Shown here: positions 25,768-35,337 of the stretch, piece after piece | Numbering within the stretch: position 1 is the first letter of the stretch | Layout of the letters: each line of letters starts with the position of its first letter | DNA from: [Pseudomonas] carboxydohydrogena | GTDB taxonomy: Bacteria > Pseudomonadota > Alphaproteobacteria > Rhizobiales > Xanthobacteraceae | DNA length: 64,000 nt | Assembly (NCBI RefSeq): GCF_029030725.1 | Contig: NZ_CP113162.1 | Coordinates: 1,734,501-1,798,500, forward strand | Reading direction: 5' to 3' | The notes under the pieces: generated by a model | Seen by the model: only the letters and a program-made list of their open reading frames with translations | Told to the model about the DNA's origin: nothing | The model's database searches: none | Made by a program: the position numbers and the translations under genes

Positions 25768-26940
25768 ATGACGAATAGAATCGTCGCAATCGCGTGCCTG
25801 ATCATTGGAAGCGTCTTCTTGAGCGGTTGCGATGATCCAGTGCCCGCCGTGGCCAAGGTGGCCCCTCCGGAAGTTTCTGTTCTGCGCGTGAAATCGGAGC
25901 CGTTTACGCTCGTTCGCGAGTTGCCGGGGCGTGTCGCCTCGGTGCGTGTCGCCGAGGTGCGTTCGCGCGTGTCCGGAATCATCATGGAGCGATGGTTCCA
26001 GCAGGGCAGCGATGTCGAAGCGGGAGACGTGCTCTACAAGATTGATCCCCGTCCGTTCGAGGTAGAGGTCATGGCGCAGGAGGCCGCCCAGGCCAAGGCC
26101 GAGGCGGTGCTGGATCAGGCCACCAAGCAGGCGCATCGCATCGCGACGCTGGCGTCGCAGCATGTGGCGTCCGAAGCCGAGAACGAAAAGACAATCGCTG
26201 CCAAGCGTCAGGCGGAAGCAGATCTTGCTGCACGCAAGGCCGAGGTTGCGCGCGCCAGACTCAATCTCGATTACGCAACGATCCGCGCGCCGATCAAGGG
26301 CAGGATCGGTGCCGCGCTGGTGAGTGAAGGTTCGCTCGTCACCGCGAACGACACCACCAATCTCGCGACCATCCGTCAGCTCGACCCGATCTACGCGGAC
26401 TTCACCCAGTCGGCCGCCGATCTGATCAAGTTGCGTGAGGCGTTCGATCGCGGCGATCTTGAAGACGTGGGCAAGGGGCCTGCCAAGGTCAGGCTGATCG
26501 TCGAAGGGCGGAAGTATCCGCTCGATGGCCGGCTGCTGTTCTCCGAAGCCAAGGTTGACGCCAGCACCGGGCAGGTCACGCTGCGCGGCGAATTTCCGAA
26601 CCCGAACGGCGAACTGCTGCCGGGCATGTATGTGCGCGTCATGATCGAACAGGGCATCGATACGGACGCCATCGCTATTCCCGAGCAGGCCGTTCAGCGC
26701 GGCCCGAACGGCAGCAGCGAAGTCTATATCGTGAAACCCGACGGCCATGTTGCGAAGCAGTCCATTCGCACCAGCGATTTTCAGGATGGCAAGTGGCTGG
26801 TGAGCGAAGGTCTGAAACCGGGCGACCATGTGGTGGTCGAGGGCTTCCAGAAGTTCGTCGCGGGCGATCTCGTCTCGCCGGTTTCGGTCGACGGCACGAA
26901 GCTCAGCGCGGATGCGGCTGCACAGCCCGCCTTCAATTAA
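25768..26940 (+). CDS. RND efflux periplasmic adaptor subunit (membrane-fusion lipoprotein)
   Basis: The 390-residue protein bridges an RND pump to an outer-membrane channel. It has a lipoprotein signal (IIGSVFLSGC, lipid on the Cys) and the adaptor plan: a lipoyl half, a coiled-coil hairpin of Ala/Lys/Glu-rich sequence (AQEAAQAKAEAVLDQATKQA), second lipoyl half ATIRAPIKGRIGAALVSEG, beta-barrel and membrane-proximal domains. It resembles AcrA/MexA. The ATG at 25768 starts the signal; the frame is open to 25654. The pump gene follows after 6 bp. No TolC-type gene is next to it. Confidence 0.93.
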   Translation: MTNRIVAIACLIIGSVFLSGCDDPVPAVAKVAPPEVSVLRVKSEPFTLVRELPGRVASVRVAEVRSRVSGIIMERWFQQGSDVEAGDVLYKIDPRPFEVEVMAQEAAQAKAEAVLDQATKQAHRIATLASQHVASEAENEKTIAAKRQAEADLAARKAEVARARLNLDYATIRAPIKGRIGAALVSEGSLVTANDTTNLATIRQLDPIYADFTQSAADLIKLREAFDRGDLEDVGKGPAKVRLIVEGRKYPLDGRLLFSEAKVDASTGQVTLRGEFPNPNGELLPGMYVRVMIEQGIDTDAIAIPEQAVQRGPNGSSEVYIVKPDGHVAKQSIRTSDFQDGKWLVSEGLKPGDHVVVEGFQKFVAGDLVSPVSVDGTKLSADAAAQPAFN

Positions 26941-26946
26941 CGCTCG

Positions 26947-29900
26947 ATGCCAGCTTTTTTCATAGAACGCCCGATCTTCGCATGGGTGGTGGCGCTGTTC
27001 ATCTGCCTGGTGGGCGCGATCTCCATTCCCTTCCTTGCGGTCGCGCAATATCCGATCATCGCGCCGCCATCCATTTCGATCAGCACGAGCTATCCGGGCG
27101 CTTCGCCGGAGGAACTTTACAACAGCGTCACGCGGCCGATTGAGGAAGAACTCAACGGCGCATCCGGCATTCTGAATTTCGAATCCACCAGCGACTCGCT
27201 GGGGCAGGTGGAGATCATCGCGAATTTCCAGCCGGGCACGGATACCACGACGGCCTCGGTAGACGTTCAGAACCGCATCAAGCGCGTCGAGGCGCGCTTG
27301 CCGCCGGCCGTGATCCAGCAAGGCATCCTCGTTGAGGAAGCCTCGAGTGCGGTGCTTCAGATCATTACTCTGCGTTCGACCGACGGCAGCCTCGACGAGG
27401 TCGGGCTCGGCGACTTCATGGTGCGCAATATCGTCGGTGAAATCCGCCGCATTTCCGGCGTCGGCCGCGCGACCTTGTATTCGACCGAGCAGTCGCTGCG
27501 CATCTGGGTCGATCCGGAAAAGCTGATCGGCTTCAATCTCACGACGGAAGACGTCACCAGAGCCATCACCGCGCAAAATGCACAGGTGGCTTCCGGCAGT
27601 CTTGGCGCCGAGCCGAGCCTGCCGGGCCAGAAAGTATCGGCGCTCGTTCTGGTCAAGGGACAGCTCAGCACGCCGGACGAGTTCGGATCCATCGTTCTTC
27701 ACGCCAATGCCGATGGCTCGGTGGTGCGGCTGCGCGACGTCGCCCGCATCGAGATCGGCGGCATGGGCTATCAGTTCACCACCCGGCTGAACGGCAAGCC
27801 GACGGCGGGTCTGTCCGTGATGCTGGCGCCGAGCGGCAATGCTCTGGCGACCGCGGCGGCGGTGAAGTCCAAGATGGAAGAACTCTCGAAATTCTTCCCG
27901 GTCAATATCGCCTACGACATTCCCTACGACATCACGCCCGTGGTCAAGGCGGCTATCGAGAAGGTGCTGCATACGCTGATTGAAGCGGTGGTGCTGGTGT
28001 TCCTCGTGATGTTCCTGTTCCTGCAAAACATCCGCTACACGCTCATTCCGACCATCGTCGTACCCGTCGCGCTGCTGGGGGCCAGCGCCACGCTTCTGCT
28101 GGCGGGCTATTCGATCAACATGCTGACGCTGTTCGCCATGGTGATGGCGATCGGCATTCTCGTGGACGACGCCATCGTCGTCGTCGAGAACGTCGAGCGC
28201 ATCATGACCGAGGAGGGGCTGCCGCCGAAGGAGGCGACCCGCAAGGCGATGACCCAGATCACCGGCGCCATCGTCGGCATCACGCTGGTGCTGATGGCGG
28301 TGTTCGTGCCGATGGCGTTCTTCCCCGGATCGGTCGGTATCATCTACCGGCAGTTCTCGATCACGATGGTGGCGGCGATCGGGTTCTCGGCCCTGATGGC
28401 GCTGACGTTGACGCCCGCACTGTGCGCGACGCTGCTGAAACCCGCGAAGGGCGGTCATGGCGCGGCCAAGAAAGGCATCTTCCGCTGGTTCAACAACACG
28501 CTCGATGCTTCGCGCGACCGTTACGTCAAGACCGTGAGCTGGTCGCTCGCGCGCAAGGGTCGCGTCATGCTCGTCTATCTCGCTCTTGTGGGTGGCGTGG
28601 CGTTCGCGTTCTCGCGAATGCCGGGCGGTTTTCTGCCCATCGACGATCAGGGCTTCATCACCGTCGATGTGCAGACACCCTCCGACTCGTCATTCGCTCG
28701 CACGAGGGCTGCCGTTGAGCGCGTCGAGAAATATCTCGAGACCCGTTCGGGCATTCAGGACGTCACATTCCTGACGGGGTTCAGCTTCCTGGGGCAGGGC
28801 ATCAACACCGCGCAGGCCTTCATTACGCTGAAGGATTGGTCGGAGCGCGGATCGAAGGACTCCGCGGCGGCGATCGTCAACGACATTAACGCCGCCATGG
28901 CGAGTGTCCGTGACGCCAAGATCACGGCACAGCAACCTCCGCCGATCGACAATCTCGGTAATTCCAGCGGTTTTAGTTTCCGCCTTCAGGATCGCGGACA
29001 AAAGGGATATGGCGAATTGCTGGCGTCGGCGCGTAAGCTCGTCGCTGACGCCAATGCAAGTCCGATTTTGCAGAAGGTTTATATCGAAGGTTTACCCGAG
29101 GGGCCTGTCGTCAATCTGATGGTCGATCGTCAGAAGGCGAGCGCCTTCGGGATTTCCTTCGCGGAGGTGAACAGCACGATCTCCACCAATCTCGGTTCCG
29201 CCTACATCAATAACTTCCCGAACAAGGGAAGGATGCAGCGCGTGATCGTGCAGGCGGATGCGATGGATCGCATGAATCCCGACGATATCCTCAAATACAA
29301 TGTGAAGAACAACCGGGGCGATCTGGTGCCGCTGTCGTCATTCGCGAGCATCGAATGGGGCAAGGGGCCTTCGCAGATTGTCGGCTTTAATTACTACCCG
29401 TCAGTCCGCATCAGCGGCGAGGCGCGCGCGGGCTACACGAGCGGCGACGCCATTGCCGAGATGGAGCGGTTGGCCGGACTTCTTCCACGCGGCTTCGGTT
29501 ACGAGTGGAGCGGCCAGTCGCTACAGGAAAAGCTCTCCGGCTCGCAGGCGCCGCTGCTGCTGGCGTTATCGATTTTGGTGGTCTTCCTGTGCCTTGCGGC
29601 GCTTTATGAGAGCTGGACCATTCCGGTTGCGGTTCTTCTCACCATTCCGCTCGGCGTGCTCGGATCGGTGCTGGCCTCGTCGATGCGGGGGCTGCCGAAC
29701 GGCGTGTACTTTACTGTCGGGCTCATCACCATCATCGGCCTCGCGGCGAAGGACGCAATCCTGATCATCGAGTTTGCCAAGGATCTTCGCGAGCAGGGCA
29801 AATCGCTGCTCGCCGCGACAATGGAAGCGTGCACTCTGCGGTTCCGCCCGATCCTGATGACCGGATTCGCCTTTGTGTGCGGTGTGCTGCCGATGGTGGT

Positions 29901-30108
29901 GGCGCAGGGAGCGGGCAGTCTCAGCCAGCAGGCGTTGGGAACCGGCGTGATGGGTGGCATGATTGCCGTGGCCATTCTTGCGCTGTTGATGGTGCCGGTC
30001 TTCTTCGTCTTCATTCAGGGATTGTTTTCAAAGTCCGCGGATGAGGTGAAGGATGAAGCGAAGGCGTCGGAGCCTGCTGCGATGTCACCACCGCAGCCCC
30101 ATCAGTAG
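26947..30108 (+). CDS. RND multidrug efflux permease (HAE1 family)
   Basis: This 1053-residue inner-membrane pump exports hydrophobic compounds using the proton gradient. Features are the N-terminal FFIERPIFAWVVALFICLVG helix, two large periplasmic loops, the helix-4 proton relay in GILVDDAIVVVENVER (the paired Asp of AcrB), FFPGSVGIIYRQF after helix 6, and a second helical bundle ending in LMVPVFFVFIQ. The length and motifs match AcrB/MexB-type trimers. It follows its adaptor by 6 bp and is probably translated from the same message. The outer-membrane partner must be elsewhere; a tolC-like gene end lies at 63765. Confidence 0.95.
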   Translation: MPAFFIERPIFAWVVALFICLVGAISIPFLAVAQYPIIAPPSISISTSYPGASPEELYNSVTRPIEEELNGASGILNFESTSDSLGQVEIIANFQPGTDTTTASVDVQNRIKRVEARLPPAVIQQGILVEEASSAVLQIITLRSTDGSLDEVGLGDFMVRNIVGEIRRISGVGRATLYSTEQSLRIWVDPEKLIGFNLTTEDVTRAITAQNAQVASGSLGAEPSLPGQKVSALVLVKGQLSTPDEFGSIVLHANADGSVVRLRDVARIEIGGMGYQFTTRLNGKPTAGLSVMLAPSGNALATAAAVKSKMEELSKFFPVNIAYDIPYDITPVVKAAIEKVLHTLIEAVVLVFLVMFLFLQNIRYTLIPTIVVPVALLGASATLLLAGYSINMLTLFAMVMAIGILVDDAIVVVENVERIMTEEGLPPKEATRKAMTQITGAIVGITLVLMAVFVPMAFFPGSVGIIYRQFSITMVAAIGFSALMALTLTPALCATLLKPAKGGHGAAKKGIFRWFNNTLDASRDRYVKTVSWSLARKGRVMLVYLALVGGVAFAFSRMPGGFLPIDDQGFITVDVQTPSDSSFARTRAAVERVEKYLETRSGIQDVTFLTGFSFLGQGINTAQAFITLKDWSERGSKDSAAAIVNDINAAMASVRDAKITAQQPPPIDNLGNSSGFSFRLQDRGQKGYGELLASARKLVADANASPILQKVYIEGLPEGPVVNLMVDRQKASAFGISFAEVNSTISTNLGSAYINNFPNKGRMQRVIVQADAMDRMNPDDILKYNVKNNRGDLVPLSSFASIEWGKGPSQIVGFNYYPSVRISGEARAGYTSGDAIAEMERLAGLLPRGFGYEWSGQSLQEKLSGSQAPLLLALSILVVFLCLAALYESWTIPVAVLLTIPLGVLGSVLASSMRGLPNGVYFTVGLITIIGLAAKDAILIIEFAKDLREQGKSLLAATMEACTLRFRPILMTGFAFVCGVLPMVVAQGAGSLSQQALGTGVMGGMIAVAILALLMVPVFFVFIQGLFSKSADEVKDEAKASEPAAMSPPQPHQ

Positions 30109-30169
30109 GCGTTAAAATCCTTCTCAGTGAGACGATATAAAACTGTCGATCCAGGACGGGAGCGACAGG

Positions 30170-30211
30170 CTGTTCATTGCAGTGCAATAATAGGAAGCTC
30201 TACTGTTCATT
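30170..30211. repeat. Direct repeats and a dyad upstream of the ABC importer
   Basis: CTGTTCATT occurs at 30170-30178 and again at 30203-30211, 33 bp (three helical turns) apart; a weaker third copy (CTGTTTTAT) begins at 30229. Between them lies the dyad ATTGC-AGT-GCAAT. This looks like a regulator-binding region. No known operator consensus was recognised. Confidence 0.35.
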
Positions 30212-30278
30212 CGCTCCACCTAATATTACTGTTTTATGACAAGGCGCTGGAAGGCCAACGTTTTCAGGGGGAATGAGA

Positions 30279-31616
30279 ATGAATCGAATCCGGCTAGCTA
30301 AGGCTTTTGCGATCGCTCTGGTGTTTGGATGGCCTGCGGCCTCCAGCGCACAGGCGATTTCGGGAAAAGTGAGCGTCGTCACATCCTATGCAAAGGATCT
30401 GACCGACCCGATCAAAAAGGCGTTCGAGGCAGCCAACCCCGGCGTCACGCTCGATGTGCAGAATCGCAACACGCATGCCGGCGTCAAATTCCTGGAAGAA
30501 ACCAAGTCCAACAACCAGGTCGATCTGTTCTGGGCGTCAGCGCCGGACGCCTTCGAGGCACTGAAGGTCAAATCGCTGTTGCAGGCCTACAAGCCGAAAG
30601 CCACCGGCATTCCGGAAAAGATAGGGCAGTTTCCGATCAACGATCCGGATGGCTATTACTTCGGTTTCGCGGCCTCCGGCTACGGCATCATGTGGAACGA
30701 GCGCTACGTGAAGGCCAACAAGCTGCCCGAGCCGAAGGAGTGGCAGGATCTCGCAGCGCCAGCCTATTACGATCACGTATCCATGGCGGCGCCCTCGCGC
30801 TCCGGCACCACGCATCTGACCATCGAAACCATTCTGCAAGGTGAAGGCTGGGCCAAGGGCTGGGCGACCCTGCGTGACGTTTCGGGTAATTTCCGCGAGG
30901 TCACCGAGCGCTCGTTCGGGGTGCCGGATGCGGTCAACTCCGGTCAGGTCGGCTACGGCATCGTCATCGATTTCTTTGCCTTCTCCTCGCAGGCGACCGG
31001 CTTTCCCGTGAAGTTCGTCTATCCGAGCGTGACCGCGATCGTGCCGGCGAACATCGCCATCGTGGCAAATGCACCGAACAAGGCAGGTGCCCAGGCTTTC
31101 ATCGAATTCCTTCTGTCACCGGCCGGACAGAACCTCCTGTTCGATCCGGGCATTCGCCGACTGCCGGTCAATCCTGCGGTGTACGACAAGGCGCCAAAGG
31201 GTTACCCAAACCCGTTCACCGATCCGCGTCTGAACTCGATGGTGAAGTTCGACGTCAAGAAGTCGGAAGGACGCAACGATGTGGTCGATGCGTTGTACGA
31301 CCAGACCGTGACCTTCCAACTGGCGGATTTGAAGCAGACCAAGAAGGCGATCGATATGGCGGCCGAGGCTGTCGCGAAAAAGCCGAACCCCAAGGCCGAG
31401 GCGCTCCTGAAGGAGGCACGTGACCTGATGGGTGCGGTGCCTCTCACGGAGGAGCAGGCGTCGTCACCCGAGATCACCGGTGCGTTCTCCGGCGGCAAGA
31501 AAAAGGAGAAGGGAGCGCGTCAGGCCGAACTCGAGCAGCAGTGGGCGTCTTTCGCGAAGGACCACAATGCACAGGCTCGCGCCAAGGCCGACGAAGCGCT
31601 GAAACTCGCCAAGTAA
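30279..31616 (+). CDS. ABC transporter solute-binding protein (AfuA-like), with C-terminal extension
   Basis: The 445-residue periplasmic receptor has a Sec signal (LAKAFAIALVFGWPAASSAQA). Its mature fold is of the COG1840 type (iron, phosphonate or sugar-phosphate binders), with VVTSYAKDLTDPIKKAFEAANPGV-like opening, here VVTSYAKDLTDP, and MWNERYVKAN. About 70 residues at the end, after the receptor fold, are charged and Lys/Ala-rich (GGKKKEKGARQAELEQQW) and predicted helical; usual family length is nearer 340. I chose the ATG at 30279, 7 bp after GGGGG, over the one two codons earlier. Its operon holds permease and ATPase. Substrate not determined. Confidence 0.85.
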   Translation: MNRIRLAKAFAIALVFGWPAASSAQAISGKVSVVTSYAKDLTDPIKKAFEAANPGVTLDVQNRNTHAGVKFLEETKSNNQVDLFWASAPDAFEALKVKSLLQAYKPKATGIPEKIGQFPINDPDGYYFGFAASGYGIMWNERYVKANKLPEPKEWQDLAAPAYYDHVSMAAPSRSGTTHLTIETILQGEGWAKGWATLRDVSGNFREVTERSFGVPDAVNSGQVGYGIVIDFFAFSSQATGFPVKFVYPSVTAIVPANIAIVANAPNKAGAQAFIEFLLSPAGQNLLFDPGIRRLPVNPAVYDKAPKGYPNPFTDPRLNSMVKFDVKKSEGRNDVVDALYDQTVTFQLADLKQTKKAIDMAAEAVAKKPNPKAEALLKEARDLMGAVPLTEEQASSPEITGAFSGGKKKEKGARQAELEQQWASFAKDHNAQARAKADEALKLAK

Positions 31617-31629
31617 TCGTCGCACACGC

Positions 31630-33372
31630 ATGACGGCGATTGGCCTTCATAACAACCGGCGCGGGACATTCGTGTCCCGCGTCCTCAATGGTGCGACATG
31701 GGGCCAGGTCAGTGTTGCCTTGCTGATTCTGGCCTTTCTGCTTGTTTTCCTGGTCTGGCCGGTCGCGACCGTTGTCTGGGTGGCTTTCACCGAAAAAGGC
31801 AGCGGCCTTTTCACCTTCGCGAACTTCATCGATTTCTTCAAAACCGATCTGTTCATTCGGTCGTTCTGGAACTCGCTCTACGTCTCGGCAATGGCCGTGG
31901 CCGGCGCCTCGATTCTGGCGATGCCGCTGGCTTATTTCACATCGCGGTTTGCGTTTCGCGGCACGGGGCTGATTCAGATATTGGGATTTCTTCCGCTCAT
32001 CATGCCGCCGTTCGTCGGCGCGGTGGCGCTGCAACTGTTTTTCGGCCGTAACGGCACGGTTAATCTGCTGCTCGACGACTGGTTCGGATTCAAGCTTGGG
32101 TTCATGGAAGGGCTGAACGGGATCATCTTCGTTCAGTCGATCCATTATTTTCCTTTTATCCTCATCAATCTGTCGGCGGCGTTGCGCAACGTCGATCGCT
32201 CGATGGAAGAGGCGGCGCAGAATCTGGGATCGCACGGATTCCGGCTCTTCCGGCGTATCGTGTTTCCGCTCGCGCTGCCGGGCTATGTCGCGGGCGCTTC
32301 TCTCGTCTTCGTCAAGGTGTTCGACGATCTGGCGACGCCGCTCCTCCTGAACGTCAAGGACATGCTCGCGCCGCAGGCTTACCTGCGCGTGACCTCGATC
32401 GGCATTGCTGATCCGATGGGGTATGTGATTTCCGTGGTCCTGATCGTGGCCTCGGTCGCCTCGATGTGGGTCTCCTCTCTCGCCACGCGCAACATCGACT
32501 ATGCCACGACCCAGCGCGGCGGCGGCGGCATCGCCAAGCGGAAATTGCGGCCGTGGGAAATGGCGCTGGTTTATGTCGTGCTCACGCTCATCATCCTGCT
32601 GGTGCTCGCGCCGCATTTCGGGCTGTTGTTGCTGTCGTTTGCGACGATCTGGTCGTTCTCGCCGCTGCCGGACGGCTACACCGTGGCGCACTATGTGCGC
32701 GTGTTCGGCGAAAGCTCGATCTACATCAAGAACACGCTGCTCTATGCCTCGCTGGCAGGCATCATCGACATCGTGATCGGAACGGCGATCTCGTACCTCG
32801 TGTTGCGTACGAAACTGTTCGGAGCGCGTGGTCTCGACCTTCTGGCGACTGCGGCGCTGGCGATTCCCGGCGTCGTGCTCGGTATCGGTTATCTGCGGGC
32901 GTTCTATGGCATCCCGCTATGGGACGGAACACCGCTGGCGTCGCTCTGGGTTGTCATCGTCCTGGCCTTGGCGATCCGGCGTCTGCCTTATGCGCTGCGT
33001 GCTTGCTACGCAGCGCTCCAGCAGATTTCGGCCTCGCTCGAGGAGGCTGCGGAAAATCTCGGAGCCACCAAGGCGAGCACCGTGCGGCGGATCGTCGTGC
33101 CGCTGATGACGGGTGGCCTTGTCGCGGGCTTCATCACGAGCTTTGCGACCGCGGCGGTCGAATTGTCCGCCACGCTGATGCTGGTTCAGGCCAATCAGGA
33201 TGCGCCTCTCGCCTATGGGCTTTACGTTTTCATGCAATCGGCCGCCGGTCGCGGGCCCGGTGCGGCGCTTGGCGTCATCGCCGTGGTGATTGTCGCGCTG
33301 AGCACCGTCGCGTCCCAGTATGTGATTGAGCGCGAGCGACGCACCAAGGCCGGCAGCACGCCGAATGAATAG
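31630..33372 (+). CDS. ABC transporter permease, two fused permease domains
   Basis: The 580-residue membrane protein contains two complete permease units, each with about six helices and an EAA loop: EEAAQNLGSHGFRLFRRIVFPLALPG in the first half (as EEAAQNLGSHGFR) and EEAAENLGATKASTVRRIVVPL in the second (as EEAAENLGATKAS). This matches FbpB/AfuB and 2-aminoethylphosphonate permeases, in which one chain provides both membrane domains. It follows the receptor gene by 13 bp and precedes the ATPase by 9 bp. The repeat of near-identical EAA blocks within one chain points to an ancient duplication. Confidence 0.92.
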   Translation: MTAIGLHNNRRGTFVSRVLNGATWGQVSVALLILAFLLVFLVWPVATVVWVAFTEKGSGLFTFANFIDFFKTDLFIRSFWNSLYVSAMAVAGASILAMPLAYFTSRFAFRGTGLIQILGFLPLIMPPFVGAVALQLFFGRNGTVNLLLDDWFGFKLGFMEGLNGIIFVQSIHYFPFILINLSAALRNVDRSMEEAAQNLGSHGFRLFRRIVFPLALPGYVAGASLVFVKVFDDLATPLLLNVKDMLAPQAYLRVTSIGIADPMGYVISVVLIVASVASMWVSSLATRNIDYATTQRGGGGIAKRKLRPWEMALVYVVLTLIILLVLAPHFGLLLLSFATIWSFSPLPDGYTVAHYVRVFGESSIYIKNTLLYASLAGIIDIVIGTAISYLVLRTKLFGARGLDLLATAALAIPGVVLGIGYLRAFYGIPLWDGTPLASLWVVIVLALAIRRLPYALRACYAALQQISASLEEAAENLGATKASTVRRIVVPLMTGGLVAGFITSFATAAVELSATLMLVQANQDAPLAYGLYVFMQSAAGRGPGAALGVIAVVIVALSTVASQYVIERERRTKAGSTPNE

Positions 33373-33381
33373 GGGGCACCT

Positions 33382-34476
33382 TTGACGGATACGAACACCC
33401 AGCACCCCGGACTTGAGGTGAAAGCTCTCGATCTCAAGATCGACGACATCAGCGCGGCCTATGGCGATAATGTCGTTCTCGACGGCATCAATCTCGATAT
33501 TCAACCGGGAGAACTGTTCGCGCTTCTCGGCCCCTCCGGTTGCGGCAAGACCACGCTGTTGCGGCTGATCGCAGGCTTTGCCGACGCACGGCATGGCCGG
33601 ATCGTGGTCGGCGGCAAGGAGATTTCGGCGCTGCCGCCATGGAAGCGCGATGTCGGCATGGTATTCCAGTCCTATGCGCTGTGGCCGCATATGACTGTTG
33701 GCGACAACGTCGCGTTCGGCCTTCGCGAGCGCCGTCTGCCGCGCGCCGAGATCAAGCGGCGCGTGGAAGCGGCGCTGAGTTTCGTGGGCTTGACGAGCCA
33801 GATCGATCGTCGGCCGTCGCAACTCTCCGGCGGCCAGCAACAGCGCGTGGCGCTGGCGCGCACCATCGCCATCGAGCCGAAAATTCTTCTGCTCGACGAA
33901 CCGCTATCGAATCTCGATGCCAAGCTGCGCGTGCAGGTGCGCCGCGAATTGCGCGCGTTGCAGAAGTCGCTGGGCCTGACCACCGTGATCGTGACCCACG
34001 ATCAGGAGGAGGCCAACACGATCTGCGATCGTGTTGCGGTCATGAATGCAGGCAAGGTCCAGCAGGTCGGCACGCCGACCGAATTGTACGAGCATCCGGT
34101 CAATCTGTTCGTCGCGCAGTTTCTCGGCACGGCGAATGTCGTCGAAGGCAAAGTGACCAATACGGGATTCCAGTCGGACCTCGGCATCGAGTTGCCATTG
34201 CCGAAAGACGTCGAGGTGGAGCCGAACGCCAAGCCGGTTTTCCGTCCGCAGGACACTCAACTGGTGCACAAGGGGCAATCCGGTGAGAGCCAGCCATCAA
34301 TGCCGGGCGAGATCGTCGAGCGGGAATTTCTCGGCAGCACGATCCGCTATGGCGTGAAGGCGGGATCGAGTCATATCTGGATCGATGCGCCGTTCCGCTC
34401 CGGCTCTTCGCTCATGGAGATCGGCGATGCCGTCGAGGTGACGGTGCCGGTTGATCGGCTGTTGTGGCTTGCGTGA
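33382..34476 (+). CDS. ABC transporter ATP-binding protein (FbpC/PotA-like, TOBE domain)
   Basis: The 364-residue ATPase completes the importer. Motifs are Walker A GPSGCGKTT, Q-loop VFQSYALWP, signature LSGGQQQRVALAR, Walker B ILLLDEPLSNLD and the switch histidine in VIVTHDQEEA. The last about 120 residues form a TOBE-type regulatory domain (NVVEGKV then FRPQDTQLV). The start is a TTG at 33382 with AGGGGG 5 bp upstream; no ATG precedes the ABC core closely. The domain set is typical of importers for iron(III), polyamine or phosphonates. It ends 36 bp from a convergent CPBP protease gene. Confidence 0.92.
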   Translation: MTDTNTQHPGLEVKALDLKIDDISAAYGDNVVLDGINLDIQPGELFALLGPSGCGKTTLLRLIAGFADARHGRIVVGGKEISALPPWKRDVGMVFQSYALWPHMTVGDNVAFGLRERRLPRAEIKRRVEAALSFVGLTSQIDRRPSQLSGGQQQRVALARTIAIEPKILLLDEPLSNLDAKLRVQVRRELRALQKSLGLTTVIVTHDQEEANTICDRVAVMNAGKVQQVGTPTELYEHPVNLFVAQFLGTANVVEGKVTNTGFQSDLGIELPLPKDVEVEPNAKPVFRPQDTQLVHKGQSGESQPSMPGEIVEREFLGSTIRYGVKAGSSHIWIDAPFRSGSSLMEIGDAVEVTVPVDRLLWLA

Positions 34477-34512
34477 TTGCTGTCAATCAAACCGCAGAGT
34501 GACTCGCAGGTT

Positions 34513-35184
34513 CTAAAGCGTTGCGTAGTATAGAAGGTGAAGTGCGTTATATACGGCATGGATAGCAAAAGGAGGCCACAGGGAGCCGGTTTTTCGAAAC
34601 AGCAGACCTGTCAGGATGCCGACCATGAATGCATCCAGCAGGATCACGCTCGGGCCATGAACCACGGCGAATATTGAGGCACTCCCAACCACCCCGGCCC
34701 ATGGTCCATATCGGTTGAGTGCACTGGCGATAACGCCCCTGAAAACGACTTCCTCGCCGAAAGGTGTGAAGACAGCGCCGGCGAGAAGAAGGGCGAGCAG
34801 CGATAACGTGCCTCCTGATGCGGCGGCCTGAAAATCAGCCTGTGTGTTCGGTTCGGTGATGAAGCGGAAGTAGGCCGCCTCGATAAGGAAGCTGAGACCG
34901 AAGGCGAAAATGCCGAGTGCTGCTCCCGCAGCCAACCACTTCGGTTTTGTCATCCGAAATCCGAAGGCGTGAAAGTCACGGAGACGCAAGGCGAATGCCG
35001 CAAGCAATGCGGCGACGCCAGCGATGCCATTTACCCCCATTCCAACGATGCCGCGTAAGGCAGCCTGTTCGGAAGGTGTCTGCACCATCCACAGGCCGAG
35101 CGCTGCGATCAGGACCAGATAGGTCATCAATGCGGCCGCGGCTTCGGGCCAGCCCGGCTGACGACGCGCTTCGTTATTGGACAT
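34513..35184 (-). CDS. CPBP-family intramembrane glutamic endopeptidase
   Basis: The 223-residue membrane protein has about six to eight hydrophobic helices and the CPBP (CAAX protease/bacteriocin-processing) motifs: EEVVFRG, the catalytic glutamate pair with Arg, FAVVHGPS with the first histidine, and IHAVYNALHLL with the second. In bacteria such proteases process or protect from peptide toxins, or trim membrane proteins; the target here is unknown. The ATG at 35184 was chosen over a TTG one codon upstream. The gene is monocistronic, facing the ABC importer, with tRNA-Ser behind it. Confidence 0.85.
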   Translation of the reverse strand: MSNNEARRQPGWPEAAAALMTYLVLIAALGLWMVQTPSEQAALRGIVGMGVNGIAGVAALLAAFALRLRDFHAFGFRMTKPKWLAAGAALGIFAFGLSFLIEAAYFRFITEPNTQADFQAAASGGTLSLLALLLAGAVFTPFGEEVVFRGVIASALNRYGPWAGVVGSASIFAVVHGPSVILLDAFMVGILTGLLFRKTGSLWPPFAIHAVYNALHLLYYATL

Positions 35185-35337
35185 CAAATTCGAGGCAATG
35201 ATTGAGCGGCTTTCCGAAAAGGCTGTGCCATCATCATCCTCTTCCTCGCCTTGCTATCGAGCCGACATCATAAGTGGGCCGGATCGTGCGATCCACGGCA
35301 TAGACCTGATTTCATGTCATGGATGCAATTGGCGTTC

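Noticed and set aside
25729-28458. A 909-codon open frame on the minus strand opposite the RND genes
   Set aside because: It is rich in His, Arg and Gln with no domain and lies exactly antisense to a strong adaptor/pump pair; such frames are common in high-GC DNA.
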